Part shown: positions 43,515 to 52,429 of the stretch, one piece after another
Layout: every line of letters begins with the position of its first letter
Numbering within the stretch: position 1 is the stretch's first letter
NCBI GenBank assembly: GCA_944376655.1
Contig: CALWDJ010000015.1
Span: 1 to 53,039 of the forward strand
Length of the DNA: 53,039 bases
From: an uncultured Clostridia bacterium
GTDB taxonomy: Bacteria > Bacillota > Clostridia > Oscillospirales > Acutalibacteraceae
Direction: 5' to 3'
The notes under the pieces: generated by a model
Database searches by the model: none
What the model saw: only the letters and a program-made list of their open reading frames with translations
Told to the model about the DNA's origin: nothing
Position numbers and translations under genes: made by a program

Positions 43515-44930
43515 CTACTCTGCGGCGGCTTTCCGTGTCCTCATCAGCTTTCTGCGCACAACAATGCAGCATATGAAGTGCATGGCGGCGGTAAGTCCCC
43601 ACGAAACCGGATATGAAACGTATATGACGATAAGCGTCGGTACGGCGGCAAAAACCGTATAAATCCATATAATCCTGAATATGCAGGAGCCGACAAGGCT
43701 TACAAGTGTAGATGTTGCGGATCTTCCGAGTCCGCGCAGTACTCCGGAGCCGACTTCCATAAAAGCAAGGAGGAAATAGAGCGGGAAAATGCACATTATA
43801 CGCGTTACGGCCGAGTCATATGCTATTGCCTCGCCCGAGCCTGCCGCTCCGTTGACAACGCCGTACAGCGACAAAAGCGGATTCTTGCAGAATATCAGAA
43901 GTCCGGCGGCTACCACGGCTATGCAGAAGGTGATAAAATAGCAGTTTCTCATAACCGACGCCACTCTTTTAAACTTCCCGGCGCCGACATTCTGACCCGT
44001 AAAGGTTATTGACGCCTGATAAACCGAGTTTGTTGCGGTATAAGCGAAGTTTTCAAGGTTCGCCGCGGCCGAGTTGCCCTTTACGACCGGCTCATAGTCA
44101 AGACCCGCCGGTGTCAGCATACTGTTCACCTTTATGATTGATGACTGGATAATCATATTGGAAAGCGAGAAAAGGGCGCCCTGCACGCCGGCCGGAAGTC
44201 CGATATAAATTATACTTTTAAACGACGCAAAATCCATTCTGAGCTTTTTAAAGGAAAAACGGCACATACCCTTATCCTTTGACAGATAAATCAGAAGTAT
44301 TGCCGCCGACGCAGCGTTTGAGATCGTTGTGGCAAGCGCCACGCCGTCCACCGACATTCCGACAACAATGACAAAGAACAGATTAAGTATAACGTTGAGT
44401 ATACCCGTACCCGACATTATAAACAGAGAGGTTTTTGTGTCTCCCTCCGCTCTCAGAATAGCCACGATATAGTTTGTAAGGGAAAGGAAAGGGGTCCCGA
44501 TAAAATATATTGTGGTATATACCATTGAAAGCTCAAGCAGCTTTCCGCTGTTTCCCATTAAAAAAAGTATCGGACGCTGGCATATTATTCCCACTATACC
44601 GCCCGCAAAGCCGAATATCAGACTTACGAGAATCGATGTATGAACCGCCTTTTCCGCCCTTTCGGGATTCTTCGCGCCTATGTGTCTTGCCACCACAACA
44701 TTGGCGCCTACCGAAAAGCCTATAAATATATTCACGAAAAGATTTATAAGTGCCGATGTGACTCCTATCGCCCCGACGGCGTCAGGCTCGTCGGAAAGGC
44801 TTACTACTATCATATCCGCCGCATTGTATAGAACCTGAAGTATGTTTGTCACCATAAGCGGCAGCACAAATTTGAGTATCTTTCCCAAAAGCGGGCCTTC
44901 GGTCATATTTATTGTTTTTGCTGTACTCAT
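43515..44930 (-). CDS. MATE-family multidrug/sodium efflux transporter
   Basis: A 471-residue membrane protein with about twelve hydrophobic segments in two MatE halves (LPLMVTNILQVLYNAADMIVV at the start; QASITFTGQNVGAGKFKR in the second half). It should export cationic drugs or metabolites using a Na+ or H+ gradient. It follows the yhaN-like gene by 55 bp on the same strand with GGGGAG before the ATG and is probably co-transcribed with it. The substrate cannot be inferred. Confidence 0.92.
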   Translation of the reverse strand: MSTAKTINMTEGPLLGKILKFVLPLMVTNILQVLYNAADMIVVSLSDEPDAVGAIGVTSALINLFVNIFIGFSVGANVVVARHIGAKNPERAEKAVHTSILVSLIFGFAGGIVGIICQRPILFLMGNSGKLLELSMVYTTIYFIGTPFLSLTNYIVAILRAEGDTKTSLFIMSGTGILNVILNLFFVIVVGMSVDGVALATTISNAASAAILLIYLSKDKGMCRFSFKKLRMDFASFKSIIYIGLPAGVQGALFSLSNMIIQSSIIKVNSMLTPAGLDYEPVVKGNSAAANLENFAYTATNSVYQASITFTGQNVGAGKFKRVASVMRNCYFITFCIAVVAAGLLIFCKNPLLSLYGVVNGAAGSGEAIAYDSAVTRIMCIFPLYFLLAFMEVGSGVLRGLGRSATSTLVSLVGSCIFRIIWIYTVFAAVPTLIVIYVSYPVSWGLTAAMHFICCIVVRRKLMRTRKAAAE

Positions 44931-44985
44931 TTCTGCATCTCCCCGGAATTTAACTCCCGACGTTTATATTTTTGAATTTAAGATA

Positions 44986-47343
44986 TCAGAGCCGGCGGCA
45001 GGCGGCACCGGCCTTGCCCGCGGCCTCGAAAACCGAGTCGCGGCAGGTGAACATAACGGTCTGCCCGTTAGCGGAATATTCGGAAAGATATCTGACAGCG
45101 GTTTCCATGCGCCGGTCATCATACTGTATAAGTACATCGTCCATAATTACCGGAAGTCTCTCCGCTCCCTCAAACATCAGCTCGGAAAGGGCAAGTCTTA
45201 AGCTCAAGTAAGCCTGATCCGCCGTGCCGCTGCTTAAATACGCGACCTCTTTTTCGCCGAATTCGTCCTTTTTCTCGACCGAAATATCAAATGAATTTGA
45301 GATTCTCATACCCGTATATTTACCGCCGGTAAGGCCGCCGAAAACCGATCCCGCCCTTTTTTCAAGCTCCGAGCCGTAATCCCGCCGAAGTTCCGTAAAG
45401 CTCTCAAGCAAAACCTCAAGTGCCTTTTCCGCCGTGCGGCAGAATTTATCCTGTTCCTCCGCTTTAGTCTGAAGCTCTTTTATTCTGTCTGATACGGCAT
45501 CGGGATTTTCCGTGTTTTCAAGCTGTGTGCGTGCCTTGGTCTCCGCCGAAATAAGCTCTTCCCTTTCGGCGGTTATTTTGTCGCAAAGCTCCGCGTATTC
45601 GGCTTTGAGCGCCTCAAAATCGGTATCGTCCGTTTCTGTCACGCTCATTTCAGACAGCTTTTGCCGGGCAGCCTCATACGAAATATTGCCGATATCCTTG
45701 GCGATATAATTAAGCTGCTGTTTTATCTGTTTTTGCTTATTTGCTTTTTCCGATATTTTTTCAAGGGCGGCTTTGATTTCCTCAATACTGTCAGCATCGG
45801 CGTAACGTCCGAAAATGCCTTTTAAGGTATTTAGTTCAGAGTCCGCCAGTACTTTAAGCTCGTTTTCTTCCCTTTTGAGCGCCTCCAGATTCAGCGCCTG
45901 CTGCTTCGCGTACGATTTTCCCGCCTCTGCTGCCGCTTTCAGTTCGGCAAGTATGCGGGTTTTTTCGGAAAATTCACGTTCTGCGGCTTCTTTTTGGTTT
46001 TTCAACTCCATGTTTTCATTTCTCAGGCTTTCAAGCTCTGACCTGAATTTACCGATTTTTTCCTTGTTCTCAGGGCGCAGCAAAAAGCCTGCGACAGCGA
46101 AGACGGCCGCCGCGGCAGCGAGAATGACCGCTGCGGGAATAATGCTTATCACGCCGAAAACGGCAGAGGCGGCGGCGAAAACAACCGCCGCGGCAATCAG
46201 CGGTACATTTACCGCCTTGCGTATACTTTCCGTCTTTTCCGCTTCCGACTCCTTAAGCGCGATTTCACGCTCCGATTTCGCAATCGCTTCGTCGATGCGT
46301 TCCCTTTCAGCTTTAAGCGACTCGGTTTCCCTGTCGAGCGCTTTTATTTTTTCGGGTGTATCCCCGTTATCGGCGGTTTCGGCGGTTTCGATAATATCCT
46401 TAAGCCGGCTTACTTCTCTGCCTTTTTCCGCAAGCCGGCTGTCAGCGCTTTCAAATTTGCCGATACAGAAATTAACTTTTTTTACAAAGCTTTCGTCCGC
46501 GCACTGACCGTCCGAAAGCACAAGCTCACGGTTAAGCTCGTCAAGCTCTGACTTTTTATCAAGATATTCGCGCAGCTTGGCGGCATTTCTTATATCCTGC
46601 TGTTTATCAAGCCGCTGCTTTATCCCGGCGGCCTTTTTAAGCTCTTCCGCTATTTCAGCCCGCCGCCTGTCGGCTTTTGCTTTAAAGCCGTCATATTCCG
46701 CGTAAAGAGCCGCCGCGCGCCCGTACTGCTCTTTAAGCTCCCCGATTCGCTTTATATTTTTATCGTACCCGCCTATTCTTCCGCTTCTTGATTTAAGAGC
46801 GTCTCTCGCTTTCTCAAGTCTCGACTTTACCGTCTCATACGAAACGCTTTCATCGCCGGTTGAAACCATATTGGAGAGCTTGGCGTTTATTTCCCCGTTA
46901 GCCGCCTGAAGATTTTCAGCCGCACCGGTCTGGCCTATATAAACGCTGCGCTCAAACGCCGCCGAGCTTATCCCGAAAAGTTTCTCGCCCACAGAGCCGT
47001 CGGCAGGCTTTGATACACCGAGGTCAAGGTCTATAAGATTTACCTTATCGGTACTGTTTGAAGACTTGAAAATGCGCTCAAGCCTGTAATTTTTTCCGTC
47101 AAGGACAAAATCAACGCTGCCCGCCATCTGCTTTCCGCTCCACGGCGTATATTTTTTCCTTATATCCTTTGAAATCTGCGCGGAGCCCCTGACAGTACCG
47201 TAAAACATCATTTTAATGAAATTCATAACGGTGGTTTTGCCCTTTTCGTTCTCACCGTAGAAAACATTTAAGCCGTCCGTAAAATCTATTCTTTTATCCT
47301 CAAGTCCCCCGAACGCGGAGATATAAACGCTTTTAATCTTCAC
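44986..47343 (-). CDS. yhaN: YhaN/SbcC-like SMC-type ATPase with membrane hairpin
   Basis: A 785-residue ABC/SMC-type ATPase. Walker A GENEKGKTT is at 30-38 and the Walker B region LPVIMDDVLIQYDD is near the C-terminus after LSSGTADQAYLSLRLAL. Two long coiled coils flank a strongly hydrophobic stretch (about 379-423) that forms two membrane segments, where SbcC/Rad50 would have a zinc hook; this is the layout of Bacillus YhaN. The best start is GTG at 47343, overlapping yhaO by 11 bases; the part further upstream is a shadow. With YhaO it should form a membrane-tethered DNA-end-processing nuclease complex. Confidence 0.82.
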   Translation of the reverse strand: MKIKSVYISAFGGLEDKRIDFTDGLNVFYGENEKGKTTVMNFIKMMFYGTVRGSAQISKDIRKKYTPWSGKQMAGSVDFVLDGKNYRLERIFKSSNSTDKVNLIDLDLGVSKPADGSVGEKLFGISSAAFERSVYIGQTGAAENLQAANGEINAKLSNMVSTGDESVSYETVKSRLEKARDALKSRSGRIGGYDKNIKRIGELKEQYGRAAALYAEYDGFKAKADRRRAEIAEELKKAAGIKQRLDKQQDIRNAAKLREYLDKKSELDELNRELVLSDGQCADESFVKKVNFCIGKFESADSRLAEKGREVSRLKDIIETAETADNGDTPEKIKALDRETESLKAERERIDEAIAKSEREIALKESEAEKTESIRKAVNVPLIAAAVVFAAASAVFGVISIIPAAVILAAAAAVFAVAGFLLRPENKEKIGKFRSELESLRNENMELKNQKEAAEREFSEKTRILAELKAAAEAGKSYAKQQALNLEALKREENELKVLADSELNTLKGIFGRYADADSIEEIKAALEKISEKANKQKQIKQQLNYIAKDIGNISYEAARQKLSEMSVTETDDTDFEALKAEYAELCDKITAEREELISAETKARTQLENTENPDAVSDRIKELQTKAEEQDKFCRTAEKALEVLLESFTELRRDYGSELEKRAGSVFGGLTGGKYTGMRISNSFDISVEKKDEFGEKEVAYLSSGTADQAYLSLRLALSELMFEGAERLPVIMDDVLIQYDDRRMETAVRYLSEYSANGQTVMFTCRDSVFEAAGKAGAACRRL

Positions 47344-48466
47344 TGTAAGCCACCTCTGAATCAAAGGCTTTAAGACCGAGCCGCAGCGCCGCCGCAAGCT
47401 CCTCTTTTTCGTCCTTCGAAGCGTTTTCCATACGGGAAAGCATATTTTTCACAAAAAGACCTTTAAGCGATATTTCAGACGCGAGCTGCTCTATATCAAG
47501 CGCCGGAACGGTACTGTCCTTCACCTTCGCGTAATACACGGTATCTGAAATTCTCGCTATAATTTCTGCTGTATTGACGTCAATACCTTCCTTCACGCCG
47601 CCTGCAAGCTCAATTTTATAAAGATTTTCCTCCCAGCCGCTTCCTGCCGTATTCTTTATATCCTCTGCAATTTTATTTACTATTTCCGCCTGCGAGGCAA
47701 GTCCGATCACATCGGTTTTAATATGGAAATGGCGACGCTTGGCGAGCGGTATAAACTCAAGCGCGCAAAGGGATTTCCCTACCGTTCCGACATAAACGCC
47801 CTTTTCCCCCGTCTCGTCAAAGCCCTGTCCCTCAGGGCAGCCGCAGTAGGCATAATAAGTATTTCCTGATTTCTGCGGCTCGGTACGCTTATGTATATGA
47901 CCGAGAGCGATATAATCCATTCCGGAATTTTTTATAAATTCAGCGGTCACCGCGTTGTACTGCGACGAAAGGTCACCGGTAAGCTCGCCGTGGAGCACCA
48001 TAAGATTCACATATTCATCGTCAGGAGGGGTAATGCCGAATGACTGCTCGCCCTGCATATAAACATTGCCGAACGACCTGCCGTAAGCCCGCAGCTTTAT
48101 ATCGTCAAAAGTAAAGCAGTGGTCGTGCTCCGGAAAAACATAAAGATTTCCGGGATTTTTATTTTTCAAAAAAGGAGACGAAGATAAAAGCGGGTCGTGA
48201 TTGCCCGCCGCAAATAATACTTTAATATCGGGAACAGAGGCAATTTTTTCAAGCACCGGTCTGTAAAGCCTCGCGTCCGCCGTGTTCGAGTCAAAAAGAT
48301 CGCCCGCCACCGCGACGACGTCAACACCGGCATTTACAGCGGTATCGATTATTCTCTCAAACGTAAGCACGGTCTCGTACCGTCTCGAATCCGCCCTTGC
48401 GCCCAAAAAGCTCTCCGCGGCGCCTATATGTATATCCGCGCAGTGCAGTATTTTTACACTGTTCAT
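47333..48466 (-). CDS. yhaO: YhaO/SbcD-like DNA repair exonuclease (metallophosphoesterase)
   Basis: A 377-residue calcineurin-like phosphoesterase of the Mre11/SbcD type. Metal-binding motifs are CADIHIG (about 9-15), AGDLFDS, AAGNHDP, LHGEL and GHIHKR. It should supply the nuclease of a YhaO-YhaN pair. GGAG eight bases before the ATG at 48466 is preferred over the upstream in-frame start at 48484. First gene of the yhaO-yhaN-MATE unit, with a good promoter at 48501-48529. Confidence 0.88.
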   Translation of the reverse strand: MNSVKILHCADIHIGAAESFLGARADSRRYETVLTFERIIDTAVNAGVDVVAVAGDLFDSNTADARLYRPVLEKIASVPDIKVLFAAGNHDPLLSSSPFLKNKNPGNLYVFPEHDHCFTFDDIKLRAYGRSFGNVYMQGEQSFGITPPDDEYVNLMVLHGELTGDLSSQYNAVTAEFIKNSGMDYIALGHIHKRTEPQKSGNTYYAYCGCPEGQGFDETGEKGVYVGTVGKSLCALEFIPLAKRRHFHIKTDVIGLASQAEIVNKIAEDIKNTAGSGWEENLYKIELAGGVKEGIDVNTAEIIARISDTVYYAKVKDSTVPALDIEQLASEISLKGLFVKNMLSRMENASKDEKEELAAALRLGLKAFDSEVAYSED

Positions 48467-48500
48467 CTTTCCATCTCCCCCCACATTTTAAGCCAAATTG

Positions 48501-48529
48501 ATTTTAACATTTTCCGACAATTTATTCAA
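48501..48529 (-). promoter_or_regulatory. Sigma-A promoter of the yhaO-yhaN unit
   Basis: Minus strand: TTGAAT (48529-48524), 17-bp spacer, TAAAAT (48506-48501). Confidence 0.65.
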
Positions 48530-48565
48530 GTGTGAAAAACGCCGAATTATCCCCCTTTATACAGT

Positions 48566-48594
48566 TTGACTTTATCTCTCTTATGTGTTAGAAT
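48566..48594 (+). promoter_or_regulatory. Sigma-A promoter of the methyltransferase-hslO unit
   Basis: TTGACT (48566-48571), 17-bp spacer, TAGAAT (48589-48594), 40 bases before the start at 48634. Confidence 0.72.
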
Positions 48595-48633
48595 GTCAGG
48601 GAAAATATACGCGTTTGTGAGGGAGAAAATCAG

Positions 48634-49395
48634 ATGGGCAGCTACACGAGTTTCGCGGAAGTATATGACCGGCTTATGAGCGATGTGGATTACCGTTCAA
48701 GAACCTCAAGGCTGATAAAGCTGTTTGAGAAATACGACAGGCGCCCCACCCTGCTGCTTGATGTCGCCTGCGGCACAGGCGGCTTCTCAAACCAGTTCGC
48801 GCTTAAAGGCTTTGAAGTAATAGGAGTGGATATGTCTGAGGAAATGCTGGAAACAGCGCGTGCTAATTCTTCCGCACTCGGCACAGACGTGCTTTTCCTC
48901 TGCCAGAAAGCTGAAAAGCTCGACCTTTACGGTACTGTGGACGGCGCCGTATGCTGTATGGACAGTCTTAACCATATTACCGATTACAAAACCCTTTGCC
49001 GGGCAATTTCCCGCGTCACGCTTTTTCTTGAGACCGGCAGACTTTTTATTTTTGATGTAAATACGGTTTTCAAGCATAAAAACATACTTGCTGACAATAC
49101 ATTTATTATAGAAGAGGATAATATTTTCTGCACATGGCGAAACTCGACCGATGAAAAAAGCCTTGTCACAGATATTTATCTTGACTTTTTTGTAGAAGAA
49201 AACGGAACTTACAAAAGAAGCAGCGAGGATTTTTCCGAACGCGCCTATACGCCTGAAGAGCTTGACACGGCGATTAAAGCCGCCGGACTTGAAACTGTGG
49301 CGGTTCTCGACGATATGAGCGATGAGCCGGCAGCCGAAAGAACCGAGCGCGCTCTTTACATAACAAGGAAAGTAAAGGAAACAAAAAATGGGTAA
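48634..49395 (+). CDS. Class I SAM-dependent methyltransferase
   Basis: A 253-residue methyltransferase with SAM motif I LLLDVACGTGGFS (about 40-52), acidic motif II VIGVDMSEEML and a motif IV-like VCCMDSLNHI. Related Bacillota proteins (YqeM/CypM-like) act on small molecules or tRNA, and the target is not known here. AGGGAG precedes the ATG. The gene overlaps hslO by eight bases, so the two are translationally coupled, a linkage without an obvious reason. Confidence 0.88.
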   Translation: MGSYTSFAEVYDRLMSDVDYRSRTSRLIKLFEKYDRRPTLLLDVACGTGGFSNQFALKGFEVIGVDMSEEMLETARANSSALGTDVLFLCQKAEKLDLYGTVDGAVCCMDSLNHITDYKTLCRAISRVTLFLETGRLFIFDVNTVFKHKNILADNTFIIEEDNIFCTWRNSTDEKSLVTDIYLDFFVEENGTYKRSSEDFSERAYTPEELDTAIKAAGLETVAVLDDMSDEPAAERTERALYITRKVKETKNG

Positions 49396-50272
49396 GCTGA
49401 TAAGATGTATAACAAGCGACGGCGCGGTAATGGCGTCGGCAATAGACAGTACCGATATAGCGGCAAAAGCCGAGCAGCTCCACAAGACCTCGGCGGTCGT
49501 CACCGCAGCCCTCGGAAGACTGCTGACAGCCGCTTCGATGATGGGAAATATGCTTAAAGGAAAGGACGACACTATAACCGTAAAGATTGACGGAGGCGGT
49601 CCCGCGGGAGCGCTTACGGCTTCCGCCGATTCGTCAGGCAATGTCAGGGGCTGTGTCGGCAATCCGGTTGTCGAAATTCCGCTCAGGGCGGACGGCAAGC
49701 TCAACGTGGGCGGCGCTGTCGGAAAAGACGGAAATGTTTTTGTTATGAAGGACCTCGGAATGAAAGAGCCTTACAACGGCTTTGTACCGATTGTATCCGG
49801 CGAAATTGCTGAGGACATAACCTCGTATTACGCTGTAAGTGAACAGATACCGACTGTATGCGCCCTCGGCGTGCTTGTAAGTCCCGACCTTACAGTAAAA
49901 AAAGCCGGCGGTTATATAATCCAGCTGCTTCCGGCGGCGGACGAAGACACAATAAGCCGGCTTGAGGAAAATCTCAAAAACGCCCCGCCGGTAACAGAAC
50001 AGCTCGATTCGGGAAAAAGCATCGGGGAAATCGTAAAGGGCGTGCTTTCAGGATTCGATGTGGAAATTCTTTACACCGAAGAACCGGTATACAAATGCCG
50101 TTGTTCAAGAAAGCGCACCGAAAAGGTTCTCGCTTCCCTTTCGACCGATGACCTTAATGAAATGGCGTCTGCGCAGGAGAACACTGAAGTAAGATGCGAC
50201 TTCTGCGGCAAGAAATATACCTTTACAAAAGATGAGATACAAAATCTAATAAAAAGTAAAAAAAGTACTTGA
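49388..50272 (+). CDS. hslO: Hsp33 redox-regulated chaperone
   Basis: A 294-residue holdase activated by oxidative unfolding. The C-terminal zinc/redox switch is complete: KCRCSRKR (CXC) and CDFCGKKY (CXXC), four Cys that bind zinc when reduced. The N-terminal domain has TAALGRLLTAASMMG and VKIDGGGPAGAL. Typical length. Its TGA stop overlaps the -35 box of the tRNA promoter. Confidence 0.95.
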   Translation: MGKLIRCITSDGAVMASAIDSTDIAAKAEQLHKTSAVVTAALGRLLTAASMMGNMLKGKDDTITVKIDGGGPAGALTASADSSGNVRGCVGNPVVEIPLRADGKLNVGGAVGKDGNVFVMKDLGMKEPYNGFVPIVSGEIAEDITSYYAVSEQIPTVCALGVLVSPDLTVKKAGGYIIQLLPAADEDTISRLEENLKNAPPVTEQLDSGKSIGEIVKGVLSGFDVEILYTEEPVYKCRCSRKRTEKVLASLSTDDLNEMASAQENTEVRCDFCGKKYTFTKDEIQNLIKSKKST

Positions 50273-50297
50273 CAAAATAAATGTCTTATGGTAATAT
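50269..50297 (+). promoter_or_regulatory. Consensus promoter of the tRNA cluster, overlapping the hslO stop
   Basis: Perfect TTGACA (50269-50274), 17-bp spacer, TAATAT (50292-50297). The TGA stop of hslO (50270-50272) lies within the -35 box. Confidence 0.8.
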
Positions 50298-50345
50298 ATT
50301 GCTTGTCGCCGGTGAGTGGTACAGCAAACCGGGCGGTACACAATC

Positions 50346-50421
50346 GGGAGCATAGCTCAGCTGGGAGAGCATCTGCCTTACAAGCAGAGGGTCACAGGTT
50401 CGAGCCCTGTTGTTCCCACCA
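50346..50421 (+). tRNA. tRNA-Val (UAC)
   Basis: A 76-nt cloverleaf: acceptor GGGAGCA/TGTTCCC, anticodon loop CTTACAA with TAC, TTCGAGC T loop and encoded CCA. First gene of the cluster. Confidence 0.97.
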
Positions 50422-50425
50422 TTGT

Positions 50426-50502
50426 GGCCTGGTAGTTCAGTTGGTTAGAACGCTAGCCTGTCACGCTAGAGGTCGTGGGTTCGAGCCCCATCCAGGTCGC
50501 CA
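50426..50502 (+). tRNA. tRNA-Asp (GUC)
   Basis: A 77-nt cloverleaf: acceptor GGCCTGG/CCAGGTC, anticodon loop CTGTCAC with GTC, discriminator G as expected for Asp, encoded CCA. Confidence 0.97.
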
Positions 50503-50512
50503 TTGCCCATTT

Positions 50513-50588
50513 GCCTCTGTAGCTCAGTCGGTAGAGCAGGGGACTGAAAATCCCCGTGTCGTTGGTTCGATTCCGACCGGAGGCACCA
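50513..50588 (+). tRNA. tRNA-Phe (GAA)
   Basis: A 76-nt cloverleaf: acceptor GCCTCTG/CGGAGGC, anticodon stem GGGGA/TCCCC with loop CTGAAAA (GAA), encoded CCA. Confidence 0.97.
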
Positions 50589-50591
50589 TAT

Positions 50592-50667
50592 GCGGATTTA
50601 GCTCATCTGGTAGAGCGCCACCTTGCCAAGGTGGAGGTAGCGAGTTCGAGCCTCGTAATCCGCTCCA
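50592..50667 (+). tRNA. tRNA-Gly (GCC)
   Basis: A 76-nt cloverleaf: acceptor GCGGATT/AATCCGC, anticodon loop TTGCCAA (GCC), encoded CCA. Confidence 0.97.
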
Positions 50668-50668
50668 C

Positions 50669-50702
50669 AGGACGCTTAAAATCACTTAAGCGTCCTTTTT
50701 TT
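50669..50702 (+). terminator. Intrinsic terminator inside the tRNA cluster
   Basis: An 11-bp perfect stem AGGACGCTTAA/TTAAGCGTCCT followed by eight T, directly after tRNA-Gly and before tRNA-Cys. Confidence 0.92.
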
Positions 50703-50714
50703 AAGAAAATACAC

Positions 50715-50788
<74 letters not shown>

Positions 50789-50789
<1 letters not shown>

Positions 50790-50819
50790 AAAGTCCCGTT
50801 TTAAAACGGGACTTTTTTT
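50789..50819 (+). terminator. Intrinsic terminator after tRNA-Cys
   Basis: A perfect palindromic stem AAAAGTCCCGTTTT/AAAACGGGACTTTT with a T run, starting at the CCA end of tRNA-Cys. The stretch 50820-50988 beyond it holds no gene I can support. Confidence 0.92.
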
Positions 50820-50988
50820 GTTTCATTATTACGGCGGTCTCTCCCCCGCTTCCGGTACAGTCGTTCGGGAAAACGCTGTGTCGGATCATAATTTCCCTTG
50901 CCTGTAACAGTGATGAAATTTTAAAAAGGGATTTATTTCGCAGTAACGCTGATTCAGGTGACCGCCGCGGTTATAGGCAAAAAAAGCA

Positions 50989-51552
50989 TTAGCTATCATG
51001 CCATTCTTTTTTTAATATGGCATACTGATATGTATTTTCATAGCGCGGTGTTCCGTCGGGATTATTCACAAAGGAAACAAATTCCTTAAACAGCCCTTCT
51101 TTTCTCATACCGAGCTTTTCGCACAAGTGCTGACTCGGCAGATTATAATCCTCTGTATACGCGTAAATGCGCCTTGCCCCTTTCTCCTTAAAAAGGTAAT
51201 CAAAGAAAGCGTGCGCCGCCTCAAACGCATAGCCTTTTCCCTGATACTCCGCGTTCAGCATCCAGCAGGGACTGAATGTATCTTTAACTGCATTAACGTC
51301 CGAATGCGGTTCCCCGCTTTCCGGATATGCTTCTATCTCTCCGATTACTTTTCCTGATTCCTTCAGGATTATTGCAAAATAATACTCTGTTTCACCAACA
51401 CGCCTTTTCATCTCTTGTACAGCTTCCTTTAACGAGCTGAGCTTCATACAAGCGAAGCAGTTAACCTCGGGTGATTTCAAATACTCATACACATCTTCCG
51501 CGTCATTTTCCGTAAACGGCCGCAGAATAAGTCTTTCAGTTTCAATTATCAT
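50989..51552 (-). CDS. GNAT-family N-acetyltransferase (RimJ/RimL-like)
   Basis: A 187-residue acetyltransferase of the RimJ/RimL type (ERLILRPFTENDAEDVYEYL start, then GKVIGEIEAYPE). The acetyl-CoA pyrophosphate loop is represented by LNAEYQGKGYAFEAAHA. Such proteins acetylate amino groups of ribosomal proteins, antibiotics or other small molecules; the target here is unknown. AAAGGAG lies upstream of the ATG at 51552, with a promoter at 51587-51615. The stop codon is followed by seven T, suggesting a short terminator. Confidence 0.88.
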   Translation of the reverse strand: MIIETERLILRPFTENDAEDVYEYLKSPEVNCFACMKLSSLKEAVQEMKRRVGETEYYFAIILKESGKVIGEIEAYPESGEPHSDVNAVKDTFSPCWMLNAEYQGKGYAFEAAHAFFDYLFKEKGARRIYAYTEDYNLPSQHLCEKLGMRKEGLFKEFVSFVNNPDGTPRYENTYQYAILKKEWHDS

Positions 51553-51586
51553 TATTGTTTATTCTCCTTTTTTAATTGCAGATGAT

Positions 51587-51615
51587 ATTTTATCATAATT
51601 TTTTCAGTACATCAA
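51587..51615 (-). promoter_or_regulatory. Sigma-A promoter of the RimJ-like acetyltransferase gene
   Basis: Minus strand: TTGATG (51615-51610), 17-bp spacer, TAAAAT (51592-51587). Confidence 0.6.
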
Positions 51616-51782
51616 GACAGAGAACCGTCCCGTGTCTATTCGATGTCATCATTCTCTTCCCTGCCCGCCTTTTCAAATATTTTCTCTGCTTCGGATTTAC
51701 GGGCAAACCACGTAACTGATGTTTACGGTTCTTTTCTCTGAGTTGTCAGTGCTTTTACTTTTAAATTGTAAAAAGCCGTCCA

Positions 51783-51800
51783 AAAAGGAAATATCCTTTT
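51783..51800 (-). terminator. Weak terminator after the Xre regulator gene
   Basis: A 7-bp stem AAAAGGA/TCCTTTT with a TATT loop on the minus strand, 30 bases after the xre stop. The rest of 51616-51782 shows no gene I can support. Confidence 0.45.
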
Positions 51801-51830
51801 CAGACGACCAGTAAACTCCGCTGTAATTAT

Positions 51831-52340
51831 TCACTTTTTCTCTCGTGTCAAAACAGCCCCGATAACTGAGCCAATCAGGAAAATAGGTGCTAATCTTACG
51901 AACAGCCATTCCAATGCGTGAAAGCCTACTCCCATAACCTCGGTTTCGGGCTTACTGTAATCCCAATCCAAATACGGACTGTTCAGCACGAATAGAACCG
52001 CAAAAGCAATTACGGTAAGCGTACACAATGAGATAAAACCCCAATGAAATATCTTTCGTCTCGCCTCTTTCCTTTTGGCAAACTGAAGATTTATAACCTC
52101 CAGCTTTTCGGAAATCACTTTTAAATCATCCGGCTTTGGCTCATCAAACGTTTCTCCAAGCAAAGTGCTTACGGGAGTTTCCAACACTTCCGATAGGGAA
52201 ATGAGCATATCGGAATCAGGAACAGACAAGCCTTTTTCCCATTTAGAAATTGTCTGCCGCACTACATTTAGTTTGATAGCAAGTTCCTCCTGCGAAAGTC
52301 CCTTTGACTTTCTTAATGATTTAATATTTTCATTCAGCAT
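51831..52340 (-). CDS. Xre-family HTH regulator with two C-terminal membrane segments
   Basis: A 169-residue protein. The Xre/Cro helix-turn-helix is at about 5-60 (IKSLRKSKGLSQEELAIKLNVVRQTISKWEKG), followed by a short charged linker and two membrane segments (about 100-120 and 145-165). Membrane-tethered Xre proteins with this start (VVRQTISKWEKGLSVPDSDML) are common in Clostridia, but their targets are mostly unknown. It lies between two acetyltransferase genes and may regulate them. The start at 52340 has a promoter 36 bases upstream. Confidence 0.88.
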   Translation of the reverse strand: MLNENIKSLRKSKGLSQEELAIKLNVVRQTISKWEKGLSVPDSDMLISLSEVLETPVSTLLGETFDEPKPDDLKVISEKLEVINLQFAKRKEARRKIFHWGFISLCTLTVIAFAVLFVLNSPYLDWDYSKPETEVMGVGFHALEWLFVRLAPIFLIGSVIGAVLTREKK

Positions 52341-52375
52341 TATGGATAACCACCTTTCTTTCAGTCGTTACCATT

Positions 52376-52404
52376 ATTGTATTCCGAACAAGACGTTGCT
52401 GCAA
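52376..52404 (-). promoter_or_regulatory. Sigma-A promoter of the Xre regulator gene
   Basis: Minus strand: TTGCAG (52404-52399), 17-bp spacer, TACAAT (52381-52376). Confidence 0.6.
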
Positions 52405-52429
52405 GCAACGCATATTAACATTGGATATG

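Noticed and set aside
50832-50967. Inverted repeat CGGCGGTC/GACCGCCG flanking about 120 bases, considered as a structured ncRNA
   Set aside because: Only eight pairs, with no promoter, conserved core (SRP, 6S, tmRNA or RNase P motifs) or terminator visible.
51636-51722. 28-codon open frame on the minus strand ending in KAGREENDDIE, possible remnant of a gene C-terminus
   Set aside because: Bounded by a stop upstream, too short, and not recognisable. The overlapping 70-codon frame at 51697-51909 is mostly an xre shadow.
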